Shown: positions 9,386-17,564 of the stretch, piece after piece
Layout: each line of letters starts with the position of its first letter
Position numbering within the stretch: the first letter of the stretch is position 1
Source: Pseudomonas sp. HMWF032
GTDB lineage: Bacteria; Pseudomonadota; Gammaproteobacteria; Pseudomonadales; Pseudomonadaceae
Reading direction: 5' to 3'
Length of the DNA stretch: 64,000 bases
NCBI RefSeq assembly: GCF_003060885.1
Contig: NZ_QAIG01000008.1
Location: 347,904-411,903, forward strand
The notes under the pieces: model-generated
Databases searched by the model: none
What the model was told of the DNA's origin: nothing
Seen by the model: only the letters and a program-made list of their open reading frames with translations
Position numbers and translations under genes: made by a program

Positions 9386-10458
9386 CAGACCACCCGCCAA
9401 TCGGATGGATAACGCCCATTCACCAGGGCGTCGACATGCTCAACGAAATAGCGCTCGCTGGTCATTGGATTGAACAACAGGTAATCCCGCAACTCTTCAA
9501 TTCGCACTTGCAAAAACTGCTCATGGCGCTTGGTCAACTGGAGTCGTTCAACCAAATGATCAACGTCGCGCACGACTAAACCAATGTTGTCCCGGCATTC
9601 GAACTGGATACCGCTTTTGCCCTCTTCCACCTCAGCCTGCGGCGCAAAAAACAGAGCAGGACGGCCAAATGTGAAAGCAAAGGTGAAGCCAGTACCCGAA
9701 ACATCAGTCAACATCATGTCGCTGCGTGCATAGCTGGAGAAGTAGTTGGCCGAACGGTCCAGCTCAAACCCTTCAACGCCTGAGAAACGCGCCACAATAT
9801 GCTCGACCACCGGTTTATCCTGATCCCGCCAGGATTCCATATGCGGCCTGAAAATCAGCCTCATGCCTGCGCCCAGGACCTTTTCAATCAGCTGTTCGCC
9901 ATAGCGCCCCAGCACCGAATAGCTCTGATTCACGTAATAGGCATGCGTAGGTGCAAACACCACCGTAGTAGCCCCCTCGCGCGGATGATCGCTGGATGCC
10001 GCCAAGGCACAACGCTGGCCATCCAGCTTGGGATACCCCACTGGCAACAGCACCTTGCCACCCCAGCCGCGGCGCTGACCTAACGCAGCAAACTCTTCCA
10101 TGTGGTGGCGACCCGCACAGACAATCGCATCGAAGTGATCGAACATGGACTCGTCGTACACACCTTCCAAACTGGTAAGAGACACCAGAAAGTGCACCCG
10201 CTTGGCGCCACGCGGGAAATGACTGGACTGCCCAACAAGAGGCGTCAAATACAAATCTGCCTGCTCAGCAGCAAGTTGCTGCTGGGACGTTTCAAAATGA
10301 TATTCGACGCCTTTTTGCAGCTCGCCAGGGAACGCGGCTTGGGCAAACGCGTTGTAACAGCGCACTCGCCAACCCTGCTTGGCTAACAGCTCTGGAATGC
10401 CCCCCAGGTTGAGAACGTGCGAGGTATGGAGGCAATAGCAGATAACTTCTCGATTCAT
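9385..10458 (-). CDS. TagB/TagF-like (CDP-glycerol glycerophosphotransferase family) protein (357 aa)
   Basis: The C-terminal half carries the family signature: FAPTHAYY, then IFRPHMESW (RPH motif), then MLTDVSGTGFTFAFTFGRPALFF, matching the TDxSS..F.F...RP pattern of enzymes that transfer phospho-alcohols from CDP-activated donors. The start ATG overlaps the upstream stop by 4 nt (ATGA). In an operon predicted to make a CDP-activated phosphoramidate, a transferase from a CDP-donor family is a natural candidate for adding that group to the glycan. This is inference: the family also includes sugar/polymer enzymes and I cannot identify donor or acceptor from sequence. Confidence 0.75.
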   Translation of the reverse strand: MNREVICYCLHTSHVLNLGGIPELLAKQGWRVRCYNAFAQAAFPGELQKGVEYHFETSQQQLAAEQADLYLTPLVGQSSHFPRGAKRVHFLVSLTSLEGVYDESMFDHFDAIVCAGRHHMEEFAALGQRRGWGGKVLLPVGYPKLDGQRCALAASSDHPREGATTVVFAPTHAYYVNQSYSVLGRYGEQLIEKVLGAGMRLIFRPHMESWRDQDKPVVEHIVARFSGVEGFELDRSANYFSSYARSDMMLTDVSGTGFTFAFTFGRPALFFAPQAEVEEGKSGIQFECRDNIGLVVRDVDHLVERLQLTKRHEQFLQVRIEELRDYLLFNPMTSERYFVEHVDALVNGRYPSDWRVV

Positions 10459-11399
10459 TCACCCACTCCCTGCGAACCGATCCAGTTCAGAAACTCGCTG
10501 TAATCGCGCAGGTAGTCCTGCGAGTCGTAATCGTGTGATGCAAAAACCAGCAAAACAGCGTCCGCACTATATGCATATTGGCTGGCCCAAATACCGGCAG
10601 GCAGATACAACCCTTTATTGTTTTTATCCAAGAGGAACTCCTCTCGCGCATGGCCGTCATCCGCCATCACGCGAACAGTGCCCTGAGTACAAATCAAGAA
10701 CTGCTCACACACTTTATGTGCATGTTCGCCTCGTACATCTTTGCTGGGAACGTTGAACACCATGAAGTAGCGCTTCGGTTCGAAAGGAATCTCACTGGAA
10801 AAACTACCCACGGTTAATGCACCACGCATGTCCTCATGAAGAGCGAAATGCTGGAGCACGACCCCACTCACGCGCGACGCGTATCGCTGATCAGTCTGAG
10901 TCGGTGCCACAGCATCCGCCTGCGCTGGAACCGTAGTGGAATACCCCACGATGCGGGCAGGATTACCTACCACAATTGCATAGGGCGGCACTGAATGAGT
11001 CACCACAGCGCCAGCACCCACCATGGCATAGCGGCCAATGGTCAACCCCGGAAGGACGGTGGCGTTTGCCCCGATCGACGCCCCTCGTTCGACCTTAGTC
11101 GCCAAAAACCGCTCGGGATATTGCTTGCTGCGAGGAAAGCGATCGTTGGTGAAAGTGGCATTCGGACCGATAAATACATCGTCCTCGATACGCAAACCGT
11201 CCCACAGCTGTACGCCACACTTAACCGTGACGCGATCACCAAGGACAACATCATTTTCGATGAACACATGGTCACAGATATTGCAGTCACGCCCCAGGCT
11301 GGCGCCCGGTAACACATGGGAAAACGCCCATATCCGAGTTCCCTCGCCCACATGAGCGGTTTCACAAAGCCCTTGAGGATGCACCATAAAGCCACTCAT
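10455..11399 (-). CDS. fused N-acetyltransferase / dTDP-4-keto-6-deoxyhexose 3,4-ketoisomerase (WxcM/FdtD-like, 314 aa)
   Basis: Two enzymes in one chain. Residues about 1-165 are a left-handed beta-helix acyltransferase: hexapeptide repeats such as IGANATVLPGLTIG and a closing VVGNPARIVG. Residues about 185-314 are a cupin of the WxcM/FdtA/QdtA type, with RGEHAHKVCEQFL carrying the expected active-site HxH and ending in a conserved YLRDYSEFL. Such fusions convert dTDP-4-keto-6-deoxyglucose to the 3-keto isomer and, after amination, N-acetylate the 3-amino sugar. With the adjacent aminotransferase this gives dTDP-Fuc3NAc or dTDP-Qui3NAc; sequence alone does not decide which. The ATG at 11399 overlaps the upstream TAA (TAATG). 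Confidence 0.9.
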   Translation of the reverse strand: MSGFMVHPQGLCETAHVGEGTRIWAFSHVLPGASLGRDCNICDHVFIENDVVLGDRVTVKCGVQLWDGLRIEDDVFIGPNATFTNDRFPRSKQYPERFLATKVERGASIGANATVLPGLTIGRYAMVGAGAVVTHSVPPYAIVVGNPARIVGYSTTVPAQADAVAPTQTDQRYASRVSGVVLQHFALHEDMRGALTVGSFSSEIPFEPKRYFMVFNVPSKDVRGEHAHKVCEQFLICTQGTVRVMADDGHAREEFLLDKNNKGLYLPAGIWASQYAYSADAVLLVFASHDYDSQDYLRDYSEFLNWIGSQGVGE

Positions 11400-12496
11400 T
11401 AGGCGACTCCTTTTACAGCCTGCTGACATGCAGCAATGACTGTCGATATCTCGGTTTCAGTCAGCTCGGGGAAACATGGCAGGCTCATCAAGCGCGGCGT
11501 AACAGCTACGGTTACAGGCAAAGACACGGCCTCAGCCTGTCCACCGCCCTGCAGATGATCCGCAATGGGGTAATGAACATCACTGCCGACACCAGCCTCG
11601 GCGAGGCGTTTGCGTACCTCATCACGCGCCGTCAGCTGCACGACAAAGAGATGGCACACATCATCGTCATGAGGCTCACCCGGCAACACCCAACCGAGAT
11701 TGGATAGCCCTGCGCGGTATGCCCGGGCAACGTCCCTGCGCTGCTCATTCCAGCGGTCTAGATGAGGCAACTTCTCCAGGAGAACGGCCGCTTGCAACTC
11801 ATCAAGACGACTATTGCGGCCGCCGCCAACAACCACCTGATACTTGCTGCCCCAGCCATACTGACGCAGCTGACGCACGCGGCCCAAGGCCTCATGATCC
11901 GTACCGGAAACAAGGCCACCATCGCCGAGCGCACCCAGGTTTTTGGTTGGATAGAAACTGAACGTTGAAAGGTGCCCCCAGGCACCGGCTGCTCGCCCAT
12001 CACGCCGAGCGCCATGGGCCTGAGCACAATCTTCGATCAGCGCGATACCGGCACCATCACACAACGCACGCAAACGCCCTACATCCGCCATTCGACCATA
12101 AAGGTGAGTGGCAATGACTGCACGCGTACGCGGCCCGATCAGCTGCGCAACCAATGAGACATCCATCAATAGGTGCACCGGTTCGATGTCCACATAACGC
12201 GGCTCTGCCCCCACGGCCCGAATAGCACTGCTGGCATACATACCAGCGTTCGCGACCGTAATCACCTCATCGCCAGGGCCAACTTTCAGGGCGCGCAGTG
12301 CCAACTCCAGGGCATCGGTACCGTTACCCACAGCCACGGCATCCACGACCTCGAGATAGTTGGCAAACGCATGCTCAAAGGCCTGACCTTCCGGCCCCAG
12401 GATGTAGTAACCACGCCGCAAGACTCGTTCCATTGCGCGTTGCAAGTCATCAAGCAACGGCTGGTTGTGACGGTGCAGGTCGTTGATCGGCAGCAT
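11399..12496 (-). CDS. DegT/DnrJ/EryC1 sugar 3-aminotransferase (FdtB/QdtB-like, 365 aa)
   Basis: PLP-dependent aminotransferase acting on nucleotide-linked keto sugars. Visible are the substrate-loop GNGTDALELALRAL, the IEDCAQAHGA motif binding PLP, and the internal-aldimine lysine K185 in FSFYPTKNLGALGDGG. Paired with a WxcM-type 3,4-ketoisomerase, the expected reaction is transfer of an amino group from glutamate to C3 of dTDP-3-keto-6-deoxyhexose. I start it at 12496 (MLPINDLHRHNQ), with TAGGTAA upstream; the open frame extends 66 residues further but those overlap the methyltransferase gene and lack family similarity. Confidence 0.9.
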   Translation of the reverse strand: MLPINDLHRHNQPLLDDLQRAMERVLRRGYYILGPEGQAFEHAFANYLEVVDAVAVGNGTDALELALRALKVGPGDEVITVANAGMYASSAIRAVGAEPRYVDIEPVHLLMDVSLVAQLIGPRTRAVIATHLYGRMADVGRLRALCDGAGIALIEDCAQAHGARRDGRAAGAWGHLSTFSFYPTKNLGALGDGGLVSGTDHEALGRVRQLRQYGWGSKYQVVVGGGRNSRLDELQAAVLLEKLPHLDRWNEQRRDVARAYRAGLSNLGWVLPGEPHDDDVCHLFVVQLTARDEVRKRLAEAGVGSDVHYPIADHLQGGGQAEAVSLPVTVAVTPRLMSLPCFPELTETEISTVIAACQQAVKGVA

Positions 12497-12515
12497 AGGG
12501 TTACCTACTGGTAGC

Positions 12516-13262
12516 TCAGCGACGCTGAGCCACCCACACGTTAGTCGAATACGGGATCTGGATATGCGAAGTCTTGAGGCTGGCAAGGTAGTGCTCAATG
12601 GCATCAACCACCGCCAAGAAACGATCGCCAGCCTGACGCTGCAGGGTGGCGTGAGAGCGCCATGCCTCAACGCACTCTTCGATGGACTGTTCATGCATCA
12701 CATTGGCATCCAGATGCACCACCGGGCCGAACAGACCGCTGCCATCGATGATGGCCGTCTGGTCTTCACGGCGGGTGCCATAGCCGTAGCCTGACACCTC
12801 GGCCTTGATGATGTTTTCGATTTCGTTCTGGATCGGATCGTCCAGACGACGATGGTTCCACATGCACGCGAACCAGCCAGCAGGTTTGAGGATGCGCACG
12901 GTTTCCAGCAGTGCCTTGGGGCGGTCGCACACATTGAACGAGCTACCGAAAGTGACCATGTCAAACTGGCCATCCTGCTGTCCGGTCTGCTCGCCGGTGC
13001 CTTCAAACCAATTGACGTTGGCAAAGCTGGCGGTGCGTTTGATGCCATTGGCACGCATCGCATCGTTGGGTTCAACGGCCGTCACCTGAAACTGGCGGGC
13101 GGCAAGCATCAGCGTCAAATGCGCGACACCGGCACCCACATCGCAGATGCGCCCCTGCGTTAAACCGGCGATTGCCAACATGGCATCAATTGCCGCATCC
13201 GCGTAGTCCGGTCGCTTGAGATAGGCATCAGCGAGCGAGGTATAGTCCCATTCTGTTTTCAT
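12516..13262 (-). CDS. class I SAM-dependent methyltransferase, candidate phosphoramidate O-methyltransferase (248 aa)
   Basis: Rossmann methyltransferase with motif I CDVGAGVAHLTL at about residues 40-51, an acidic post-I residue (AVEPNDAM) and the motif III-like ILKPAGWFACMW. In C. jejuni two methyltransferases of about 250 aa (Cj1419, Cj1420) sit beside the phosphoramidate genes and supply the methyl of MeOPN; this protein has the same size and context. Its ATG overlaps the stop of the kinase gene (ATGA), showing tight coupling. Substrate is inferred from neighbours only; methylation of a sugar hydroxyl is the main alternative. Confidence 0.8.
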   Translation of the reverse strand: MKTEWDYTSLADAYLKRPDYADAAIDAMLAIAGLTQGRICDVGAGVAHLTLMLAARQFQVTAVEPNDAMRANGIKRTASFANVNWFEGTGEQTGQQDGQFDMVTFGSSFNVCDRPKALLETVRILKPAGWFACMWNHRRLDDPIQNEIENIIKAEVSGYGYGTRREDQTAIIDGSGLFGPVVHLDANVMHEQSIEECVEAWRSHATLQRQAGDRFLAVVDAIEHYLASLKTSHIQIPYSTNVWVAQRR

Positions 13263-13792
13263 CTTGGCATCTCTTGTTCGGCTAGTTTCACAAGGGCTTG
13301 GAGCATGAGATCAACCGACAGGCCGGGCTGATAATCCAGTATCAGATCTGCGCTCAGCGGTTCATCGATAGGCAGATCCAGACCGGCCACATGCCGAATC
13401 TCACCTGCATCGAAACGTTGGTAAAGGCCTTTAGGATCGCGACGACGAAGCTCATCAAGCGGTACCTTCAAGTAGACCTCGCGATAACCGGGCAGATGCT
13501 CACGGTTCCAGGCATGCACTTCACGGAACAGCGAAATGGTCGCGATGACTACAGTGAGCCCCTGCCGGGCCAGTACCTGGCATAAATGCGCATATTGCAT
13601 GGCCAAGCCAAGACGCCCTTCACGACCGTGATTGGCCTGACTATTGGCTACAGCCCCAAACACTTCGCGCAGCTCATCTCCGTCCAGCAATACGACGGCA
13701 TCCCCGCCCTCACGCAGGTGTTCAGTCAGCGCGCGCGCCAGCGTACTTTTGCCGGCACCGGACAATCCGGTAATCCAGATCACGCGGCTCAT
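13259..13792 (-). CDS. CysC-like kinase, predicted cytidine diphosphoramidate kinase (Cj1415-like, 177 aa)
   Basis: P-loop kinase of the adenylylsulfate kinase family: Walker A GLSGAGKST at residues 9-17, then LLDGDELREVFG where APS kinases have the DGDxxR motif, and a lid-region KVPLDELRRRDPKGLY. No cysD, cysN or other sulfate genes are nearby. It sits third after a PEP-synthase-like protein, a class I amidotransferase-fold protein and a cytidylyltransferase, as cj1415 does in C. jejuni, where the enzyme phosphorylates cytidine diphosphoramidate at the ribose 3'-hydroxyl. Length (about 170-180 aa) agrees. It overlaps both neighbouring genes by 4 nt. Confidence 0.82.
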   Translation of the reverse strand: MSRVIWITGLSGAGKSTLARALTEHLREGGDAVVLLDGDELREVFGAVANSQANHGREGRLGLAMQYAHLCQVLARQGLTVVIATISLFREVHAWNREHLPGYREVYLKVPLDELRRRDPKGLYQRFDAGEIRHVAGLDLPIDEPLSADLILDYQPGLSVDLMLQALVKLAEQEMPR

Positions 13793-14535
13793 TGGGGGCC
13801 ACCGGCCAGGGCCTGGGCTGATAGCAGGCGGTGATAGAGCTCAAGGTCCTCACAGGCGTCCACTTCGCCCCAGGGGCCCACCACTGGCGACACGGCTATA
13901 CGCTCGCCCGTGGCCAACAGCCGCCGCAGCAGAGTCGTCATATCCAGCCGATCAACGTCGCTCGCCTCCAGGCTCAACAACCATTGCCTGATGCGTGCCC
14001 AGGCGGCCGGAGTAAATTTCAGCAAGCCCATGTACTGGCCCTGTATCTGCGCGACGGATGTGCAACGCTCCCCAATCGTCGCCAAGTCACCTTGCTGATC
14101 AAGGGAAAAACTTTCCGCATCGGCCAGCGGATCAGTGAAGCGCTGCGACCATAAGGTTAACCAGTTGGGGTCATAGGCGATGGCCAGCGCCGCAGGGTTA
14201 GCGGCGAGCGACATCACCGTATTGGCGGTGTAGACAATATCGCTGTAACTGACGATGCAATCGTCGCCAGACAGCCATTCGTCAGCCGCCAGCAGCGTGC
14301 GCACCATGTTGCTGCTAGCCCACAACGGGTTCTCCAGATAGTGCAGATCAAGGTCAAAAGCCTCACCACAATACCCACGCACCAGAGCGACGTGTTCAAT
14401 ACCCGCGCCGTGTAATGCTGACACTTGCCAATCAAGCAAACGCCGGCCATGCAGGACGGCAAAACACTTGGGCTGATGGTCGGTCAGCGCTTTCATTCGA
14501 CTGCCTCGACCAGCAGCCAGGATCAAACCTCGCAT
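13789..14535 (-). CDS. nucleotidyltransferase, predicted CTP:phosphoglutamine cytidylyltransferase (Cj1416-like, 248 aa)
   Basis: N-terminal nucleotidyltransferase signature MRGLILAAGRGSRM followed by a conserved lysine (QPKCF). There is a metal-binding acidic motif in IVSYSDIVY and a second in WGEVDACEDL near the C-terminus. It is shorter than glucose-1-phosphate transferases and resembles phosphocholine cytidylyltransferases. In the C. jejuni pathway Cj1416 couples CTP to L-glutamine phosphate, giving CDP-L-glutamine, and the gene order around it is the same here. Context makes this more likely than a sugar-phosphate transferase, but substrate specificity is not readable. Confidence 0.82.
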   Translation of the reverse strand: MRGLILAAGRGSRMKALTDHQPKCFAVLHGRRLLDWQVSALHGAGIEHVALVRGYCGEAFDLDLHYLENPLWASSNMVRTLLAADEWLSGDDCIVSYSDIVYTANTVMSLAANPAALAIAYDPNWLTLWSQRFTDPLADAESFSLDQQGDLATIGERCTSVAQIQGQYMGLLKFTPAAWARIRQWLLSLEASDVDRLDMTTLLRRLLATGERIAVSPVVGPWGEVDACEDLELYHRLLSAQALAGGPQ

Positions 14536-14549
14536 TTAACCGCGCCCTC

Positions 14550-15164
14550 TCATTCCATATACCTGCGCTGCATCAGAAAATCGCTTACCCGGGCGACATC
14601 CTGCGGGTTGTAAGGTGTTTCACGCTCCGGATGCCACATCAGGCCAAGCACCGGCAGGCTCGAGTGACGCATGGCTTCCACACAGCCATCTTCGGCATAC
14701 GCCAGGGCGCACAGGGGATCAGGCAATGCATAAGCCCCCCAGCCATGGTAACTGTTCACATCATGCCAGGCGTTGCCGATCTGTAGCTGATGACGCGTAC
14801 CCACATGCCCCTCAATCGCTTGCAGCTCGCCGCCGAAATAACGGATCAGAAACTGCATACCCCGGCACAGCCCCAAAAGCGGTAAGCCCTCTGCCAGGGC
14901 CTGATTGACCAGTGCAAGCTCGGTCGCATCGCGCTCGGGGGCATCGCCTCCCAAACAGGCCAGATCATTGCCTCCGGACAGTACAACAGCCACCGGTTTA
15001 ACCTGCGCCCAATAGTGCGCCACCAGCGCAGGATTATTGGGTACAGGCACTGCCAACACACCCATCTCGGCCAACCAGTGCACCAACCGCTGGTCAAGCG
15101 CGTCACGACGCTCGCCACGCGCAGGCAAGCACTCAACTCGCTGGCTGAGCAGCACCGGTTTCAT
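14550..15164 (-). CDS. class I glutamine amidotransferase-fold hydrolase, predicted gamma-glutamyl-CDP-amidate hydrolase (Cj1417-like, 204 aa)
   Basis: Peptidase C26/PuuD-type fold. The nucleophile is C100 in LLGLCRGMQFL, and the His/Glu pair is H178/E180 in GLMWHPERE. In C. jejuni, Cj1417 removes glutamate from CDP-L-glutamine and leaves cytidine diphosphoramidate. The start at 15164 overlaps the TGA of the upstream kinase (ATGA); the open frame reaches 15224 but the extra residues are not family-like. No putrescine-catabolism genes are nearby, which argues against PuuD. It is separated from the cytidylyltransferase by only 14 nt. Confidence 0.83.
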   Translation of the reverse strand: MKPVLLSQRVECLPARGERRDALDQRLVHWLAEMGVLAVPVPNNPALVAHYWAQVKPVAVVLSGGNDLACLGGDAPERDATELALVNQALAEGLPLLGLCRGMQFLIRYFGGELQAIEGHVGTRHQLQIGNAWHDVNSYHGWGAYALPDPLCALAYAEDGCVEAMRHSSLPVLGLMWHPERETPYNPQDVARVSDFLMQRRYME

Positions 15165-17500
15165 CGCAGAATGTCCACACGGCGCGCAGCACAATCGAGC
15201 TTCAAGACGCGCGCGACCACCCATCGGTTGTAGAGCGCCTCACCGGCGCCGATCACGGCCGGAAGACCTAGCTCGTTGGCACGGATGGCCATGTGCGAAT
15301 TGACACCACCATAGGCCGTAACAAAACCGGCAATGCGGTGCGAAAACAGCCAATCAAACCCCGGATCGGCACTGGGAATCATGACAATGGCACCAACGAG
15401 CTCATCACGCTGATGATGCGAAACTACGTTGCCAGTGGCCTGGCCATGGGTAATGAAATTAGGCTCACTCTGCGGCAGGTGAAAGACCAAGGCATCCTCA
15501 GGCGCAGTGATCAGCGGCGGCAGCATCAATTGGCAGGTCTCCGCGTAACGGCGACGACCATCAGCAATGCTGCTTGCCAGCAACTCGTGAGGATCTGCAC
15601 TGGCAGCGTGCAATTCCTTGATCACCTGAATATTGGCGAATGCCATGTCATCCTCACTGAAGCCGAGGCTGCGTCCAAAGTCGCGAAATAGGGACAGTGC
15701 ATCGGAAAGGTTGCGGGTGAACACGAACTTGGCGTACTCACGCAACTCGATCCCGGCCTGGAGAAAGTCGAACAGTCCAACCACGTCATGGGCAAGCCCG
15801 TGCTCAGCCAGCAGACGACTGATTGAACGCATCTGCTCCAGCGACAGTGCAAAACGTGGCGTACTCTGATGCGCCGTTTCCTGGCCGCTTGATTGCCAAT
15901 CGAAATAGAGCTCAGGCGCCTCGTCGTAACGCGGCGAGAGGATGTCGTAAGTGCCCGGACGCAAATGCCCGTATCGACTGAGGAATGTGGTGCGATCCAG
16001 TTGTTGCCAGTCCCGCGTCATCTGCCCACTGACCGTATTCAGCCCATTGAGGAAAGCGTTGTAATCCTCAACATCCAGCACCCCCACCGCAACCAGTGAG
16101 CGCAGCAGCTGCACCGCAATAAAGCCTGCCCGGGCCAAACCCGCGAATGGCAGGGTGCCATAGCGACTGCAATCTTCCAGCAGCCAGTAGATGCGAGACA
16201 CCGGATCAGTGTCGGCGCTGAGGATTTCTTCCCGGCGCGCCAGCAAGACCTTCAGCTTGGCCTCGTCAGAACGCCACAGCCCGGTGTTGTTATCAACGAT
16301 GCGATTGGTCAACTCACGCAGGCTAGCGGCCAGCTGTGCGCACTCCGCCTCACTGAACCCGGCCTCCCGTAGGCGCTCAAGGCGCTGCGGCAGATCGAGC
16401 GTGTAGCAGGAGAAAACGATTTCAAACTCAACCTTGTCATGCAGGCTGGGCGCCGACACCAGCCGCTCGATGTAGTAATTGACCAGCTTGTCGGCCAAGG
16501 CTCCATCCAGATCGCGCGGCACGAACGAGTTGAAGCTCACACGAACATCGATATAAGGCAGCCCGTGAAAATGCAGCATCAACGGAAAGCTGCGCAAATT
16601 ACGGTAACCGTAATTATTGCGCTGGTAAGCCCAAATCATGTCCGTGACCAATTCACGGTACAGCGACAGCGCCAGCGGCTTAGGACGTACACCAATAATT
16701 TCCGCAGGATTCCAATCCGGCATCACGCCGTAGACCGTACGCTCGCCATGCAGAAACAGCTGTGGCCGCTGGCCGATACGGATTCGCTCACGGATCAGCG
16801 ACACTAGCTGGGTGTGCGTCGCCACATCGACTTCAGGCACCTGAAGCACGAGCGGACGCACTTGCAGCAAATACAAGATGCCCTGTGCATCGACAGCGAA
16901 CTCAACATCCAGCGCAGTGCTCCCGAACAGGCACTGAAGCTCACGCAACATGGCCACTACCGGCTGCAGCGGTTGCGGAATTTGCTCGGCACTGTGGTGT
17001 GCATAAAAGTTATGCAGCTCATTGGAATCGCCTGACGTCACGCTGTCAGTACGGCCACTGCTGGAGTCGTAATTAATGACGAAATACGGCGCGGCCGAAC
17101 TCGGCTCCACACCGAACGCCACACCGGCAGTCCTGACATTTTCAAGCATGGGCTGGACGAAAACTTCGTCGGCAGCGCTGGCGTGCTCGCCTCCCATGGA
17201 GGCAATGACCGCATAGATGGCGTCCTGCAAGCCGGCAGGCGCCACAGCCAAACAGGACTCGAACTGACCGGCTGCTGACGCATTAGCGGCGTCTTCACGC
17301 ACGCTTGAGCTCCGCACCGCCATAGAGGCCCAGCCCGCGTCAATAATCCGTCTAAGGCAACTATCCGGCGCCTGTCGCCATTCACCCACCGAGAACACAT
17401 GCTGAGACAACAGACTGGCACAGCTCAGAAGGCCTCTAAGGCCATCAAGCGTTCGTGCCTTGCTGGAAAACGCCACGCGGCGCTCTGTGCCCTTATTCAT
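15161..17500 (-). CDS. PEP-synthase-like phosphotransferase, predicted L-glutamine kinase (Cj1418-like, 779 aa)
   Basis: First gene of the glycan operon. The N-terminal part is an ATP-grasp domain of the PEP synthase/PPDK type: AVRSSSVREDA near residue 61, and DVEFAVDAQGILYLLQVRPL near 215-235. The C-terminus is a PEP-utiliser mobile domain with GGVNSHMAIRANELGLPAVIG, whose phosphohistidine is H736. The TIM-barrel PEP domain of true PpsA/PpdK is missing and is replaced by a long unique middle. Size and layout match C. jejuni Cj1418, shown to phosphorylate the amide nitrogen of L-glutamine with ATP. This would start phosphoramidate synthesis. Confidence 0.85.
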   Translation of the reverse strand: MNKGTERRVAFSSKARTLDGLRGLLSCASLLSQHVFSVGEWRQAPDSCLRRIIDAGWASMAVRSSSVREDAANASAAGQFESCLAVAPAGLQDAIYAVIASMGGEHASAADEVFVQPMLENVRTAGVAFGVEPSSAAPYFVINYDSSSGRTDSVTSGDSNELHNFYAHHSAEQIPQPLQPVVAMLRELQCLFGSTALDVEFAVDAQGILYLLQVRPLVLQVPEVDVATHTQLVSLIRERIRIGQRPQLFLHGERTVYGVMPDWNPAEIIGVRPKPLALSLYRELVTDMIWAYQRNNYGYRNLRSFPLMLHFHGLPYIDVRVSFNSFVPRDLDGALADKLVNYYIERLVSAPSLHDKVEFEIVFSCYTLDLPQRLERLREAGFSEAECAQLAASLRELTNRIVDNNTGLWRSDEAKLKVLLARREEILSADTDPVSRIYWLLEDCSRYGTLPFAGLARAGFIAVQLLRSLVAVGVLDVEDYNAFLNGLNTVSGQMTRDWQQLDRTTFLSRYGHLRPGTYDILSPRYDEAPELYFDWQSSGQETAHQSTPRFALSLEQMRSISRLLAEHGLAHDVVGLFDFLQAGIELREYAKFVFTRNLSDALSLFRDFGRSLGFSEDDMAFANIQVIKELHAASADPHELLASSIADGRRRYAETCQLMLPPLITAPEDALVFHLPQSEPNFITHGQATGNVVSHHQRDELVGAIVMIPSADPGFDWLFSHRIAGFVTAYGGVNSHMAIRANELGLPAVIGAGEALYNRWVVARVLKLDCAARRVDILR

Positions 17501-17564
17501 GCCTAGCCTTACTGTTACCAGGAGAAATGGATTCTGACGCGAATGTCCACGCTTCTCCGGCTAA

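Noticed and set aside
13259..13792. CysC-like gene as sulfate assimilation enzyme
   Set aside because: No cysD/cysN/cysH genes nearby, and its neighbours match the phosphoramidate set.
14550..15164. Hydrolase as PuuD of putrescine catabolism
   Set aside because: No puu genes nearby; gene order points to the Cj1417-type role.
15161..17500. PEP-synthase-like protein as metabolic PpsA or PpdK
   Set aside because: The PEP/pyruvate TIM-barrel domain is missing and the middle region is different.
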